The notes: generated by a model not told the origin, from the sequence alone. DNA of 64,000 nt from Trametopsis cervina (GCA_022385755.1 MU278350.1:1560619-1624618), one strand, 5' to 3'; shown: positions 1-12,559, numbered from the stretch's first letter. Program-made: numbers and translations.

Positions 1-627
1 ACTTAGGACCGGTCTATGGATTCCAATGGAGACACTTTGGGGCCAAATATGAGGATAGTGACAAGGACTATACTGGAGAGGGTGTGGACCAGCTCAAGGA
101 GTGTATACGGAAGATCAAGGAGGATCCTACGGATAGGCGAATCATCATGAGTGCTTGGAATCCTGCAGGTGAGACTTAGCATACCCTTGCTATACGTCAA
201 AATGCTCATAACCCGTTAAGACATCCCGCAAATGGCACTTCCCCCTTGCCATATGATGTGCCAATTCTACGTCCATCTCCCCTCCTCTCCCTCGGAAAAA
301 CCGAGACTCTCCTGCCTCATGTATCAGCGATCAGCAGACCTTGGTCTCGGCATACCATTCAATATCGCCTCTTACGCACTCTTGACACACATGATTGCTC
401 ATGTCACGAACACAGAACCACACGAACTCATCATACAACTCGGAGATGCTCACGTCTATCGAGATCACGTCGATGCTCTCCGGGTCCAGGTGGAAAGGAC
501 ACCAAAACAGTTCCCGAAGCTCAAATGGAAGAGGCAGGTACAGGAGATTGACGAGTTTACGAGCGAGGACTTCATCGTGGAGGGGTATGATCCGCATCCT
601 GCTATAGCAATGAAAATGAGTGTGTAG
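1..627 (+). CDS. CDC21: Thymidylate synthase, C-terminal part (partial at window start)
   Basis: Makes dTMP from dUMP using methylenetetrahydrofolate. The window opens inside an exon, in frame from base 3 ([14 protein letters not shown]). Exon 1 ends at 168, an intron covers 169-220, and the last exon runs 221-627. The catalytic Cys is in [11 protein letters not shown], and the dUMP and folate-binding block is [20 protein letters not shown]. The C-terminus ends in AIAMKMSV, as in the family. The N-terminal half lies outside the window. The family assignment is certain; only the 5' part is unseen. Confidence 0.96.
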
Positions 628-882
628 TTAGTATGTGGACGATCTGAGCTCCCAGTTGTATATATCGCTGTACGGTTTTGTATGTTTAATCGATCCTATA
701 GAGTTGTATTCTTCTCTCTCACTTTATGATAGTAATCAAGTCCGCATGGTAGAGCAAGTTGTGTGTCAGTCTGGCAAGTGAGTTGTCAGTCTGAGTCGGG
801 ATTGATGCGCCTCCTGCTTAGTCAGCCTTTCATGTCCCCGTCATTGGCGCGAAGCTTCGGCACGCATTGCTACCAGTCAACT

Positions 883-1443
883 ATGGCCAGTAGCCACCGC
901 CAAAGCACCCACGAATCACACCGACCCAGATATGAACGCCGAGATGAACCGTTAAACCGCACACCAGGTTTACCTCCTCTTCCTGACCTCAGATTTGAGG
1001 CGACCTACGTCAAGAGCGTCAAGCCATACGTTCACGTCGACCTGCCTCGGACACCGCTCCATGAATCAGACGAGAAGACTCTGTCTATCTCGAACGGAGA
1101 GAGACTGGAAGTTGTTCGCGTAGACTGGGGAAACGTTCTATGGATCACACTACGAGACCAGGTGCTTAGTCCTTTCGCGCAAGGGGCTATCTGGTATGTC
1201 CCTGCTCTACGACACATGCGTATGCGAAATATTAATCTCGGCTAAAGGGGCTTGGCTACTGTTTATCTACTACCGTCACTGGGAACATTCAGGCGTAGTT
1301 TCAGCGCATGGTGGAAGCGAGGAGACTCAATATCCAGGAGGAAGACCGAAGGCGAGGGGGTCGGGGTGTTACGCAGCTGGGCCTCGAGTCTTACTTCCAC
1401 CAGTAACAACGCTTCTGTATCGTCACCACGTCATCTGGTCTGA
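883..1443 (+). CDS. DUF1770-type fungal protein of unknown function
   Basis: Two exons, 883-1193 and 1248-1443, give 168 residues in frame. The core matches my memory of the fungus-specific DUF1770 family: LPPLPDLRFEATYVKSVKPY, then a WGNVLWITLRDQVLSPFAQG block, and after the intron a hydrophobic stretch followed by a basic SAWWKRGD segment. The intron falls exactly inside the Trp codon of GAIW and restores the expected hydrophobic continuation. The start at 883 puts the conserved block close to the N-terminus; in-frame ATGs at 805 and 832 are alternatives. Function is unknown in the family. Confidence 0.72.
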
Positions 1444-1737
1444 TAGTCCTTCATGTCCGCCTTAAGTGTCAGATTGTCGGTTGATGTGATACGACTTTCA
1501 AATGCGCTCAGGTAACTTGCATATAATGTAGTTCGTGGATCTGATATCATGGCGCTGTTCAACAGTTATTTGTCTCAACCTCTCCTGGAAAACTTGCAGT
1601 CGGCTATCTCCCTACTACAAGAGCTGAGGATGGTGCTAACCGCGCGGGTGCATTCTAGTATAGCGGAGTGCGACGGCATTCTCAGACGAAAGATTTCTTA
1701 TCGGCGGTTTCTCACCGCACCCTTCATCCTCACCGCC

Positions 1738-3225
1738 ATGACATCGACTGACAGGAAAGACGGTGCGATCCGTGTCGTGGACTTTGGCAAATTCCTGGAT
1801 GGATCTCAGAAGCAAGAAGTTGCAGATGCAATATTGGATTCCTTCAAAGAGATCGGATTTGTCTATCTTATCAATTATGGCCTTACGCAACAGAAGATTG
1901 CGTCAATATTTGAAACGGTAAGTACTTCTATACCTCCGTTCCTGTCTCGTTATTTACCTCCTTTTGCAGTCCAAGGATTTCTTCAGTCAACCCATGGATA
2001 TCAAGCTCCTCGCTCCGCACCCTGCGTCTGGCTCTCACCACAGAGGTATGTCGTCTCGATACTCCGCGGACGACTCTTACCATCTACCCGCGCACAGGAT
2101 ACTCAGCACCGGGTGTTGAGAAAGTTCTCCATCGAATCGACGAAGCGGGCGAGATCGCCAAGCACCGTGCGGCGGGCATGGACGTGAAAGAAAGTTTTGA
2201 ATGCGGTCGCGAAGACAATCCCGTTATGCCCAATATTTGGCCTCCCGAGGAAGCCTTGCCGGGCTTCAGACAAGCATGTATGGATTACTACTGGGTCAGG
2301 CGATGCTTGCTCTTCTTATGCTGAGCAATATAAATTAACTCCCAAGACCATTATGACCAGGCTTTCCGTGGCGTGGAATTGAATATCTTACGAGCCCTTG
2401 CCTTGGCCTTTCACCTTCCTGTGGACTACTTCTGCTCGTCTCATGAGTCGGCCGACAATCAATTGCGGCTGCTGCACTACCCTAGGTCGGTTTATAAATG
2501 AAGACCTCTGATTCTAGGGACATCCTGACTGAGAAGATTTACCATAGCGTGTTAACTGAAGATCTGAATAGTGGTAAGATAACACGCATTGGAGCCCATT
2601 CAGATTTTGGCAGCATTACGCTGTTGGTTCAAGACAGCGTTGGGGGGCTCGAAATTGAAGATCCCAACAACCCTGGAGAGTTTCTGGTGCTTAGTTTATG
2701 TCGCGAGCCTGGTCTATTATTGATATTATATGCAGAGTGTACCGCCTGTAGAGGGCGGACTGATCGTCAACGCAGGGGACTTCCTCGCCAGATGTGGGTG
2801 GCATAACTTCATGTTGCGTGCACCCACTGAACGTTAGCAGGGTCGAACGATATTATCAGAAGCACTATTCACCGAGTCCGTGCTCCCCCAAATTCTGTTA
2901 GCAAAGATGGCATGACACAAGAACGATACTCAATCCCATATGTAAGTCATCAGAACGGCCTGGAGGCTCTGGCTGACAATGTTCTCCAGTTTTGTGCTCC
3001 GGTGAGCTTTTGAGCGACTGGTACGAGAAGGAGGAAGCTCTCTGAACAAGCCACTAGGATTTCAATACTGTTGTAGATTGCATACCGGGCACGTTCTCTG
3101 AGGAACGTCCCAAAAAGTATGAAGCTATCTCCGTAAGTAACATATCTCTCATGTAGGCTGGTTCTCAACCAACAGGCTCGCAGTCGGGCCAGTACATTCT
3201 ACAACGTCTAGCCGCTAATTACTAG
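1738..3225 (+). CDS. 2-oxoglutarate/Fe(II)-dependent oxygenase, isopenicillin-N-synthase-like
   Basis: Soluble non-haem iron oxygenase of the fungal IPNS-like group; substrate unknown. I assembled ten exons that stay in frame for 344 residues: 1738-1917, 1970-2045, 2098-2294, 2361-2485, 2518-2686, 2736-2793, 2841-2941, 2990-3001, 3058-3132 and 3184-3225. The N-terminal part has IRVVDFGKF and IGFVYLINYGL. Iron ligands are His and Asp of GAHSDFGS and His of STIHRVRAP; the 2-oxoglutarate site is RYSIPY. The chain ends SGQYILQRLAANY. Two oddities are a 32-bp intron (2486-2517) and a 12-nt exon coding FCAP. An in-frame ATG at 1549 could add 63 residues, but 1738 gives the usual family start. Confidence 0.85.
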
Positions 3226-3440
3226 ATAACAATTGAGCCAATTCAATCGTACTGTATGTCCATCGAAAATCGAAGCTTCGATCACTCATGTAGTAGATGT
3301 TCTTTCCAATTAGCGTAATGTCTACGAGGAAACAACCCTGTTCCTGCTCGACCCTGCCATTCTAGCATTACAAATATGCTACACAATGTACAAAAATATG
3401 TTCAACAATGTCCAAATATGATATACTCTGAAGGCACCAA

Positions 3441-6400
3441 TTATAGGTTGCGAAGAATGAGCAAAGGCAAGATGAATAATATAGGAAAGACATCGAAAAA
3501 ACCAGGCCCTGAGCTATTATCCTTTTGATGCTTCCAAACACCTGGGGATGCGTCCGCATCGTCATCCAATAGATCATTGAGACTCAAGTCATCCACAGTT
3601 GACGCAGACTCGTCTGAAGAGGACTCTTCCTCTACGAACCGCACATGCTTCTTCGTCTTTCGAGCCTTGACAGGCGCACCCGTACGCTTTTTCACCTGGA
3701 CGTTTACGAGTAATGTTAGTCATTGTCCAAGAAACTGGATACAAGCCTCTCACCTTCTCGCTAGGTGATCGTTCTGGCGGCTCCGATAACCTCATCTTTC
3801 CCTTCCCCTTCCCTGTGGATCGTTCTGGCAGTTCCGATGGTCTAGTCTTCGCCTTCTCCATCTTTGTGGACCGTCGGAAGGAAAGCCGCTGGATCTCGCG
3901 GCCTTTGCGACGCACTTCTTCCGGCAGAGCAGTGGGCGAAAGGACATATTTGATGGGGATCGGATTGTACAAAGGGGCGACAGACGGTAGTTCCTGCAGC
4001 ATTTTGTAAAATTCGTTACCCTGCGCGGCGGGCCCCGGCTTTATAGAGCTATCTTTCGCACGGACGAGACCAGAGACAGGGAGACTAGACAAAGGCCGAT
4101 CAGAAATCGCGGTAGGGGCAGTCTTGGATGTTGTGGGAGGCAACGGATTCTCTGAGTGGCTCTTCGAGTTGGGGACGTCACTTCCACCCGCTGGAGCCAA
4201 GTTCGGCGGAAGTCCTAGCCCAGGAAGAAGATTGGGCGTGGCGGCCTGAGGAAGCCCGAAAGATGCTGGCCTGAGCTTGAAAGCCTCCTGGGGCACTGGT
4301 AATCCGCGGGCTTCATGTAATGCGTGATTACGCGGCGGAGCTGAGGGTAAACTGCCCAGTAAAGAGGAAATATGGGGGAGGTTCTCTGACAACTTCTGTA
4401 CGGGTTGAGAAGTTTGTAACGGTGGTAGTACTAGCCCATCGAGGAAAGACGAATTTTGCGCAGGCGCAGGTCCCAGTCTACCTAGAAGCGAAAGATTTTG
4501 CGAAGGCGCAGGTCCTAGTCTATCAATAATCGAAAGACCCTTGGTGTTGGTGGGCTGCAACGCAGGGAAGGGTTCTGACTGAACCCCGGAATGGAAGCCA
4601 GAAAGAGGAACCGAAGTATGGGCCATGACAGTATCGGGCGAATACACAGGAATAGGCAATGGGGTTTGTAAAGGACGTTGAACGATGGGGAACCAAGTGG
4701 AGACCTCCTTGACGGGTGTAAAGTCGGCCGCAGTGTCCATCTTGAACTCAGGATCTGGCGATGTGTCCAAGGTGTTTGCTGAGGTAGAAGCAGTCAGCTC
4801 CAGCACAGGCAAGGCTATAGGCTGATATGAACACAAAGTATTGCCAGTTCGCTCGATGTTCTCCATGACCACATCAATATCCGACGGGGCATTGCTGGCT
4901 GGAGTGGGAGAAGTAATTTGAACAGGATCTTTACGCTGAGGCACACTCCATGACACGGCAATCGCACTAGTAGGCTGAGCATTTGCCTTGTTACTGAGTA
5001 GGGGAGTTGTCACGGGCTGAGGAGGAGTGACAGGCAGCCGCGCTATGGTCGGGAGTGTGATCGGCTGCGCAACAGTAGGGAGCGTAATCGGCTGCGCTAC
5101 TGTAGAGGGTGTGGTCGGCTGCGTCACAGTAGGTAGTACAATCGGCTGCGCAACGGCAGGGAGTGCAATCGCGGGTTTCTCAATACGCTCGCTGGGTACT
5201 GTTGCAGTCTGCGGGGGAGTAACAACCGGGGATGAAGGCTGCGCTGTGATATACTCGGAACTCGTGAGCTGGGCACGGCCGCTCGGCGCCAGAGTTGACT
5301 GTGGATCCTTGGCGGTGGCCGTGATAGGACTTGCTGGTGATGATTTTACTTCGGCAACTGGCTGCGGCGCACGGATTGGGACAGAAGAAACATCGTTGGA
5401 AGTCGTGGGCCGTGTTATAGGGGTGAGGGCTCCGGCGAGAGATGAATAAGGCTTGTAACCCTCAGGCCGTGTTACCGGGGTGAGAGCTCCGGCGAGAGAT
5501 GAATAAGACGTGTAACCCCCCTCAGGAACTAAGGGACGTAGTACTATTCCGTTGGAGAATGAAGAGGAGGATGGGCCAGCGGGCGAGATAGAAGATGTCA
5601 TGAAAGCAGGTTGGTATCCCGTGGATGCAGGGTATATTGCAGGCGTGGGGTATGTAGTTGCTGTGGCAGATGCAGTGGTCGTCGAATATGAATTAGGTGG
5701 TGTAGGTGGTGTGAACTGAGGTTGATTATTCGAACCAGAAGACAATTGGTAGGGGTTAGCGACATCATTCGACCCAGAAGGATCACCCAGAGGCTGACTG
5801 GCAGACGGCGGGGAGTCCGGAGTAAATGACTGTGAGAGAGGAGAAGGTCGACGAGGGGCAGTAGCAGACCAAGGAACATGACGAGCGGCAGTATTGAGTG
5901 GAGGTGCCATCGGCTTACTCGCAGGTGCACTCGCCCTAACATATGCCGAAAGGGAGGCTGAAGGAGGTGAGATCGTGTTCAGTCCATGCGTAGCTGGGGT
6001 TATACTAGACATGGAGGACAAATTGAGGTTGTAGGGGCGCATGGGCGCCTTGCCCTTCGGTACTGGAGGTGGAAGCATTGAGGACGTAGTTATATCTGAT
6101 ACTACCCTTGGAGTGTTTATAACCCTCGTAGATTGCCCAGGTAAAGCCAGGTGAGGCGAGCCAGAGCCAGTTTCGGGCAGTCCGTCCCATGGAATGATAG
6201 GCGGAGGCACCAGAGTTACCGGAGAAGAGAGTTGGCTCGGCTGAGAGGGTTGGGATATAGGTTGGGACAAGGTTGCCTTGCTCGCCCGCGCATATGTGCG
6301 GAGTGGCGCTATCTTCCTCTCAGGTACGGGTGGGGCCTCTGAGCTGGATGCCTGACTGGCGACAGGGCTAGAGGAGTGTGGTGACGGATTCGGAGGTTCC

Positions 6401-6789
6401 GTTGAAGCAGGAGTAGGCGTGGAAGGGGAGGCGGAGGAGGAGGAGGATGAAGCCTCGGAGGAGTGTGTGTTGGACACGGCGGCGCGAACACGCTGCGCCT
6501 CCTTTATGCTTTCGGCGATGTCGTAAGTATGCGGCGGTGGCGGTTGTCCAACATAGCCTTCTGTGCGATTTCTCCCAACGCTGGCGGATTTTGCAGCTAT
6601 GGCGGCGGCCTGCTCTGCGGGGGTTTGGATCTTCGGCCATTGTGAGTCTTGCCGTGGATAATCGGGCAGATGTAAAAGATTAGTTTTCAAGTAGACTAGG
6701 ATTAACATGCCGCGTACTTTGCGTGGTTCGATATCTAGACACACTTGGAAGAAGACTTGGATCCTTCTTGACTGTAGAACTAACAGCAT
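3441..6789 (-). CDS. Large Ser/Pro-rich low-complexity protein, unknown function
   Basis: A long open exon (6789-3754) and a short one (3695-3441), joined by a 58-bp GT-AG intron, give about 1,096 residues. The N-terminal 70 residues look ordered (LLHLPDYPRQDSQWPKIQTP, then an Ala-rich AAAIAAKSAS). The middle is disordered Ser/Pro/Thr/Ala sequence with internal repeats: runs of TLPTVAQPI, two copies of YSSLAGALTP, and copies of RLGPAP. The C-terminus is basic (KARKTKKHVRF), then acidic, then ends in a hydrophobic tail (FFDVFPILFILPLLILRNL) that could be a tail anchor. I do not recognise a domain. The start could lie in an unseen upstream exon. Confidence 0.6.
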
Positions 6790-7781
6790 GTCAGCCTACT
6801 AAGGAATACACGGCCAGGAATCATAGCGCACGGCAAGTTCATGGGATGTGCTGATATCAATAGAGAGTTTTCTGGTTTCTCCATATCAGCAGATGGATAG
6901 AGACGACGGGAGGGGAAAGAGATTGGAGGTCGGTGGCAAGTACATTAAATATACCAGGCCGAGTGGCGTAAATTACCTTCCCCGAGACAATGAAGGTATT
7001 TCTCACGGCGCAATGCGGCTAGTCATGTCGGAGATTATCGTCGGCAACAACTCAGACCAAAAGGCCACAAAGGGTCCTTTGTTGCGAGTGGCGTCAACTG
7101 TTTGGGCCGCACTGAGTGGCGCCAAGCCATGGGCTGTAGCCATCCATACAGTCAGTATCATATCGGATCATAAGAACTCAGCTTTGCGTACCATGTTACA
7201 TATGCGTGTATCCGACACAGCCCATAGCTGCACGGAGCACCAGACGTGATCAGGGACTGTCACGTTGCGGGTGCAGGGGCATCGCAAACTGCATGAAGCA
7301 TGCAGTATACATCCGGCATACTACTGTATGGCTCAGCTCACTGCACAAATGCATCATACACGATGATAAAGCTCAAATATCGCCGCATCATAGAAAACAC
7401 GGAGGATGAGTTGCAGTGCCACCGCTGCGTGTTCACTGGGGAGAGCTCATAGAAGGTGAGTCCGGAAGGCACGGATGCAATTGCCGATGCTCAGGGCACG
7501 TGCAGGCGCCAATATGGCGCTATGGGATGTGCGCACTGAAATCACCAACTCGGCATTGCTATGAAGCTATAATGTATCAGGGATTTCTGTATGCGCGATG
7601 TACAAAGTAACACTGCTGCTACTCAAAGCTATAGTACGGGACAAAATAGATATGCGGGGTGAGGATTTGGGAACAATGTGCTTGAATCATGCATGCGGGG
7701 TATAACTGTCTCATATATGGAGGCGTGTCCTAACTTGCCGGAGGACCTAGCGTCGTCCGACAGTCTACGTGTGATAGGGCC
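6790..7781. other. Intergenic, about 1 kb
   Basis: Lies upstream of the Ser/Pro-rich gene and downstream of the polo kinase stop. Short open frames here have no convincing composition or splice support. I see no RNA gene or repeat in it. Confidence 0.5.
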
Positions 7782-10700
7782 CTATCGGCCCCACCGTAGT
7801 CCCATCCGCGACGTTCGAGTCTGCAGCGCAGCTCCTGAGCGAGTAGGAGGATTCATTTGAACAGCTCCTGAGCGAGTGGGAGGATTCATCTGAACATCTC
7901 CTGAGCGGGCGGGAGGATTCATCTGAACAGTTTCTAAGCGAGCGGGAGGTCGTATCTGAGCAGTTTCTAAGCGAGCGGGAGGTCGCATCTGAGCAGTTTC
8001 TGAGCGAGTGGGTCGATGCATCTGAGTAGCTTCCGGACGGGCAGGGGGGTGCATCTGAGCAGTTTCCTTGCGGGTAGGGAGCTGCACCTGGGCAGTTTCC
8101 TGGCGGGTAGGAGAATGCATCTGAGCAGTTTCCTGGCGGGTAGGGGGCTGCATCTGGGCAGTTTCTGGTTCAACGGGCGACGCCAGTGCCTGTAGGCGAG
8201 CATTACTGCGGATGTTGAGAAGGATTTCCTTGCAGAAACGAAGCTTCTCGACAAGCCTTGCGTGTTGTTTGGCGGCCTCAGGATCTGATACGGATGGACA
8301 CAGAGACTCTGCCATCAGCTCACTTAGAGTAGCTCGTGTGACTGCATAGTTCTTGTCGATGTACGTGACGACGAGACCATGAGAGGACAGCACGATTTTG
8401 GTATGATCATAGAAATTGAACTGAACAGTATAGCCGTTAGCTAACTCAGCACCCTTGTTACAGACGAAGTCTCACCTGGAGTATGCCATGGCTCATCTTA
8501 AAGACGATGAGGTTCTTCAAACGCAGGTACTGCTGCACAAATGGTATGCCCTTGGTTCGTTGCTCGTCTCCGTGCACATATGCGAGCTGGCCGTAGAGAT
8601 GCGCCATCATGTATCCTTCGAAGCATTTGAGAAGAGAAACTTTGTCTTGGAGATCTGGGGGAAATTCTGTGACGGTGTAGCTCTTGCGTACCCATACTGT
8701 CCCTTGCATCCTTGACGTTACATAGTCGAAGTGTCTAGTCCAAGAGCGTGTGAGTACTTCAGCAGAATTTAAGAGAATGCAGACTCACATCTTGTCTGCT
8801 GAAAGTATCATGGTCGTACTGTCATTGAAGTGCACGCCAACCGAGCGATCTGTCAGAGCATAGCCCATCCCGTATTTGTTGCAATAATCGACCCATGAGG
8901 CAATATAAGGTTCGGGATCCGGCAGGTCAGCATCGATACGAGGATCCCTGAACAACTGTCCATCGTTCTTCGCATCAAATGCCGCACGCAGTGTCCGCGC
9001 AGCAGCTTCAAAACTATTGGGTTTTAAAGGTTTGGTAGTAGGCGATGCTGTAGGAATCGAGGGAGCGGCGGGAATGTCAGCTTGGGGAACGGGCTCTCGA
9101 GCTTTCTTCCCCTTGACAGTAAGAGGGGGGATGTTCTCAGGTTCGTCGTCGCCGAAGGTGGGAGAAGGGGCGGCACTCGGTGCCATTTGGGCTACTATTC
9201 TGGCCTTCTGTGACTCTAGCTCCTTTTTCCGTAGTTCTTCTGCTCTCGTTCCCGCATCTTCGTGCTCTTCTTGGATGTTGTGAAGAGCGGTACGAGCCTC
9301 GCGGAGTTGACGACCGGGTGACTTGGCCTCTCTGGCGGCTTGCAGCTTCCTAATTAACGGCTGTTCTCCACGCGAGGATGCGGGAGCTACCAAGAGAGGT
9401 TGTCTAGCAGAGCTGAGAAGTGCCGAGATGGGGCTGCCTGGCTGGATGGCTTTCTGGAACTCCTTCTCCTGCTGTGCAAGACTCGAGCTCGCGCTTCGGA
9501 TCTTGCCAGATGTAGAAGTAGACACAGGAGCAGGAGGAAGAGACGGACTCTCATCTTCTTCATCCAGCAAGGAATCCTTGCGGAGAATAGCGAGGTTGGC
9601 TCGTGAGACAGGGGGCGTTATATGTCTGAAGTCCGGAGGTGCATCATGGGCAGACACAGGGATACGCAGAGGGACTGTTCCTCGGGTGAACCAATGGTGG
9701 TCCACAATCTCGGGCAGTAGAGGTCGCTCTTGTGGGTTGGGTGTCAAGATCTGCTGCACGAGGTTTTGAGCCTCCGTCGAAACAAGCCGATCTGGCGGGA
9801 ACTCGTATTCGTTATCGCGTATACGTCTGTGTATCGATCAGTCGCATATTACACTAAAACTACTAGGTAGACTGACTTGTAGATAGCTTTGACATCCTTC
9901 GTCTGGAATGGAGGGCGTCCGATGATAAGCGTATAGAGGATCACGCCGATAGACCACGTATCGACCTCAAAACTGTGACCGTTGGCGGTATCGAAGAGTA
10001 CTTCGGGAGCGATGTAGTTAGGCGTGCCACAAATAGTCTTCTTCCGCTCTCCTGGGCTCTCAATCAGCGCTGCAAGTCCAAAATCGCCAACCTTGACGTT
10101 CATCTTCGCATCCAAGAAGATGTTGCCCAGCTTGAGGTCACGGTGGATAACTTGGTGGTTGTGTAAGTAGTGGCATGCGCCAATAAGCTGAACCATAAAA
10201 TATCTGGACTCTGGCTCCGTAAAACGTCTCCGGCGGCGCAGCATATCCATGAGAGAGCCATTATGACAGAGTTCCAGAAGCATGTATACATTGTCCATAT
10301 CTTCGAAACAGTCCTGAAAGTCCACGATGTTCGGGTGGTGTAAGGCGCGATGAATCTTAATTTCTGCGTACAGCTGCACGACATCGTGAGCACAGCGACC
10401 ATGTATGCATCAGGACTACCCACCTTCGTCTTGGCTTTCTTCGTCTTTAATGACGACTTCGTGACAACCTTGCAAGCCAAACGGGCACCATAAGGATCTT
10501 CAACTTCGTATACACGAGCGAATCCGCCCTGTCGGATAGCTTAGAGTGCGGTTCATAGATCGCTCGCATTTCATACCTCCCCAAGCATTCCTACTCTATG
10601 CAGGTCGACATTGCGACTCTTGTCCACGATGATTCTGGGAGGAGATGGAGGAGAGACTTTGGCATTCTGTCTTGGCAAAGGCGGTTCCGCTGGGGCTCTT

Positions 10701-10843
10701 GGTAATTCTGGCTGAGGTTTCGGAGGTGTCCCTGGGACTTGCTGACGGGGAAACGGCCTGAGGTTCGTAGCTTGATGGCTGACGGTGCTAGCGAGAGGAC
10801 GACGGCGTGGGACGGGTGGCATGGTAGAGTAAGGGTGAGACAT
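7782..10843 (-). CDS. CDC5: Polo-like kinase (Cdc5/Plo1) with repeat-bearing C-terminal tail
   Basis: Mitotic Ser/Thr kinase acting at spindle poles, kinetochores and septation. Six exons on the minus strand (10843-10577, 10528-10424, 10373-9877, 9826-8789, 8734-8476, 8420-7782) give 934 residues in frame. A Pro-rich N-terminus precedes the kinase domain: glycine loop [12 protein letters not shown], catalytic Lys in [21 protein letters not shown], and activation loop [16 protein letters not shown]. Polo box 1 begins at [20 protein letters not shown] and includes [16 protein letters not shown]. Polo box 2 includes [20 protein letters not shown]. The last ~110 residues are tandem 11-residue repeats of the type PTRxETAQMxP, which I do not know from other polo kinases. 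The ATG at 10843 was chosen; one at 10822 is possible. Confidence 0.94.
7815..8170 (-). repeat. 33-bp coding minisatellite in the polo kinase tail
   Basis: About ten imperfect 33-bp units in tandem, each coding 11 residues. Unit examples are [33 protein letters not shown] and [11 protein letters not shown]. The unit length keeps the frame whatever the copy number. Copies toward the 3' end of the gene resemble each other most, which suggests recent expansion there. Confidence 0.9.
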
Positions 10844-11128
10844 CGTTGAAGGAGGCCTAACGCCTTTCAATGTCGCCGAGAGGGATGACGAGAGGGTGTT
10901 GGGACCGGACGGAGAAACAGAGAGCTCACACGGACGGTTCAAAAGTTGAACTTGCGGCTAACACATGGGATGCTTACATAAGCATACGTCGTGTTTGCGT
11001 CGCGTGCGTCACGTGAGCGCGCATTTAGCATCAGCGGCAAGTCCCGTCACGGTCACAATCGCCACTCTGTACGATCACCCTTTACTGTACGATCACCCTT
11101 TACTGTACGCACCTAAACTGCACCCCCA

Positions 11129-12559
11129 ATGCCGCCTATCCCAAGCACCCTGTCCCAAGAGATCATAACGCAGGTGGAGTCTCTTGCAAGACGCCAGAAA
11201 GACCTCGACGACTTTCAGATCCCTCGGTTGCGTTCCTGCGATGGACCTTTGGCGACACAACAACAGTACGCAGCTGAGCTACGAGAGGACATTGAGACCT
11301 TCGCGCGACAACTCGAGGTAAATGTCACACGTTTTCACAGTCTTGGCGTGTCCAACATCTCTCTGAATAGTTGCTAGACATAGCAGTGGATGACCAGCAA
11401 GGAGAGCGTAATCGCCAGGAGCTGAGGCGCATCGTCGAAGAGAATAGACGTGTTCTTGCCACGTGTGTTTTTCCAGACTTGAGTCTCTATCGTTGCCGCT
11501 ATAACCCGGAAAATAGCTTTCGCAAGGAGTCCAGAGTAGCACTATTGGCCTCCAAACGCGCCATTGATGCCAAGAAAGTTTCAAATCGTGAAGAGCTATT
11601 CAGGTCCAATGCTGTGAGGGAAAAGCAGGACCTGCACGAGAAGGTCGCGTACGTATTTTCCATGATGCATATTTGGCTCAAAATTGAATTCCGACTTGTA
11701 GTGAGGATGCGGTAATGACTGCAAGTAATAACATCACAGAAGCTTTGCAGAGAACAGTAACGCTCATGCAAGGAGAGCTTGACAAGTCTGTCCTCTCTAC
11801 ACAACTACTGGGTGCGTGCTCAGACTATTGAATATGTGGCGAGCATGTATGTCTAACTCATAAATATAATTTTCACCGTCAGAGGCGTCATCGGCTTCAT
11901 TGCGCTCGGCATCTTCTACGCACGACGTCCTCGACGGGCTTCTCACAACTTCCAAGTATCTGATCACCGCTCTAGAGAAGTCAGACTGGGTGGACAGACT
12001 GGTCATCATGGCCGCCCTTGTTTTCTTTGTCTTGGTTGTCTTGTTTATCTTGAAGCAACGGCTCGTGGATCGCGGCCTTCGCATAGCATTCTGGTGGACA
12101 AGATTCATACCATCGTTTTCAAGCCCAGATGACCTACTGATGGACGCATTGGAGAAAGGCAGCTCACTCTCCACAGTGGCTGAGGAGGTGGTCACAGCTG
12201 TGCTTACAACAGCTTCCACGTACACGCTTCTGGCATCCAGTTCCTTATCAGCATCGGCGCCCGCTGAGCCAATTATTTCAGCGTCACCTACCGAGTCTAC
12301 CCTTACGTCGACTTCATTACCACTAGAAGAGACCATTGTATCCCTCTTCACGGACGCGACATCCTTACCCACCGGGTCTACTCTGGCGTCAACTCCATCA
12401 CCACCAGAAGAGACCTTTCTCTCCCTCTTTACGGACGCGGCGTCATTAACAGAGGAGGCAATGGCTACGGAGATCCCTGACATCCCCTCAACTGACTCGT
12501 TCACTGGAACTGCGCCCCCTGTCCCCGCTCCCTCCACTTCGATACATGACGAGTTGTAG
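11129..12559 (+). CDS. SEC20: Sec20-type ER SNARE with Ser/Thr-rich luminal extension
   Basis: Membrane SNARE for retrograde Golgi-to-ER transport. Exons 11129-11317, 11371-11648, 11702-11811 and 11883-12559 give 417 residues in frame. The N-terminal part is helical and coiled-coil-like (EIITQVESLARRQKDLDDFQ). The Sec20 signature lies before and in the single span: YLITALEKSDWVDRL, then a 20-residue hydrophobic helix, then KQRLVDR. After the span about 150 residues rich in Ser/Thr/Pro remain, with two copies of a segment containing EETxxSLFTDAxSL. A further intron inside exon 2 (about 11462-11520) is possible, since that stretch (CVFPDLSLYRCRYNPENS) is atypical. ER retention is not obvious at the C-terminus. 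Confidence 0.85.

Noticed and set aside
5027..5449. 140-codon plus-strand Gly/Val/Cys frame
   Set aside because: Shadow of the repeat region of the Ser/Pro-rich protein on the minus strand.
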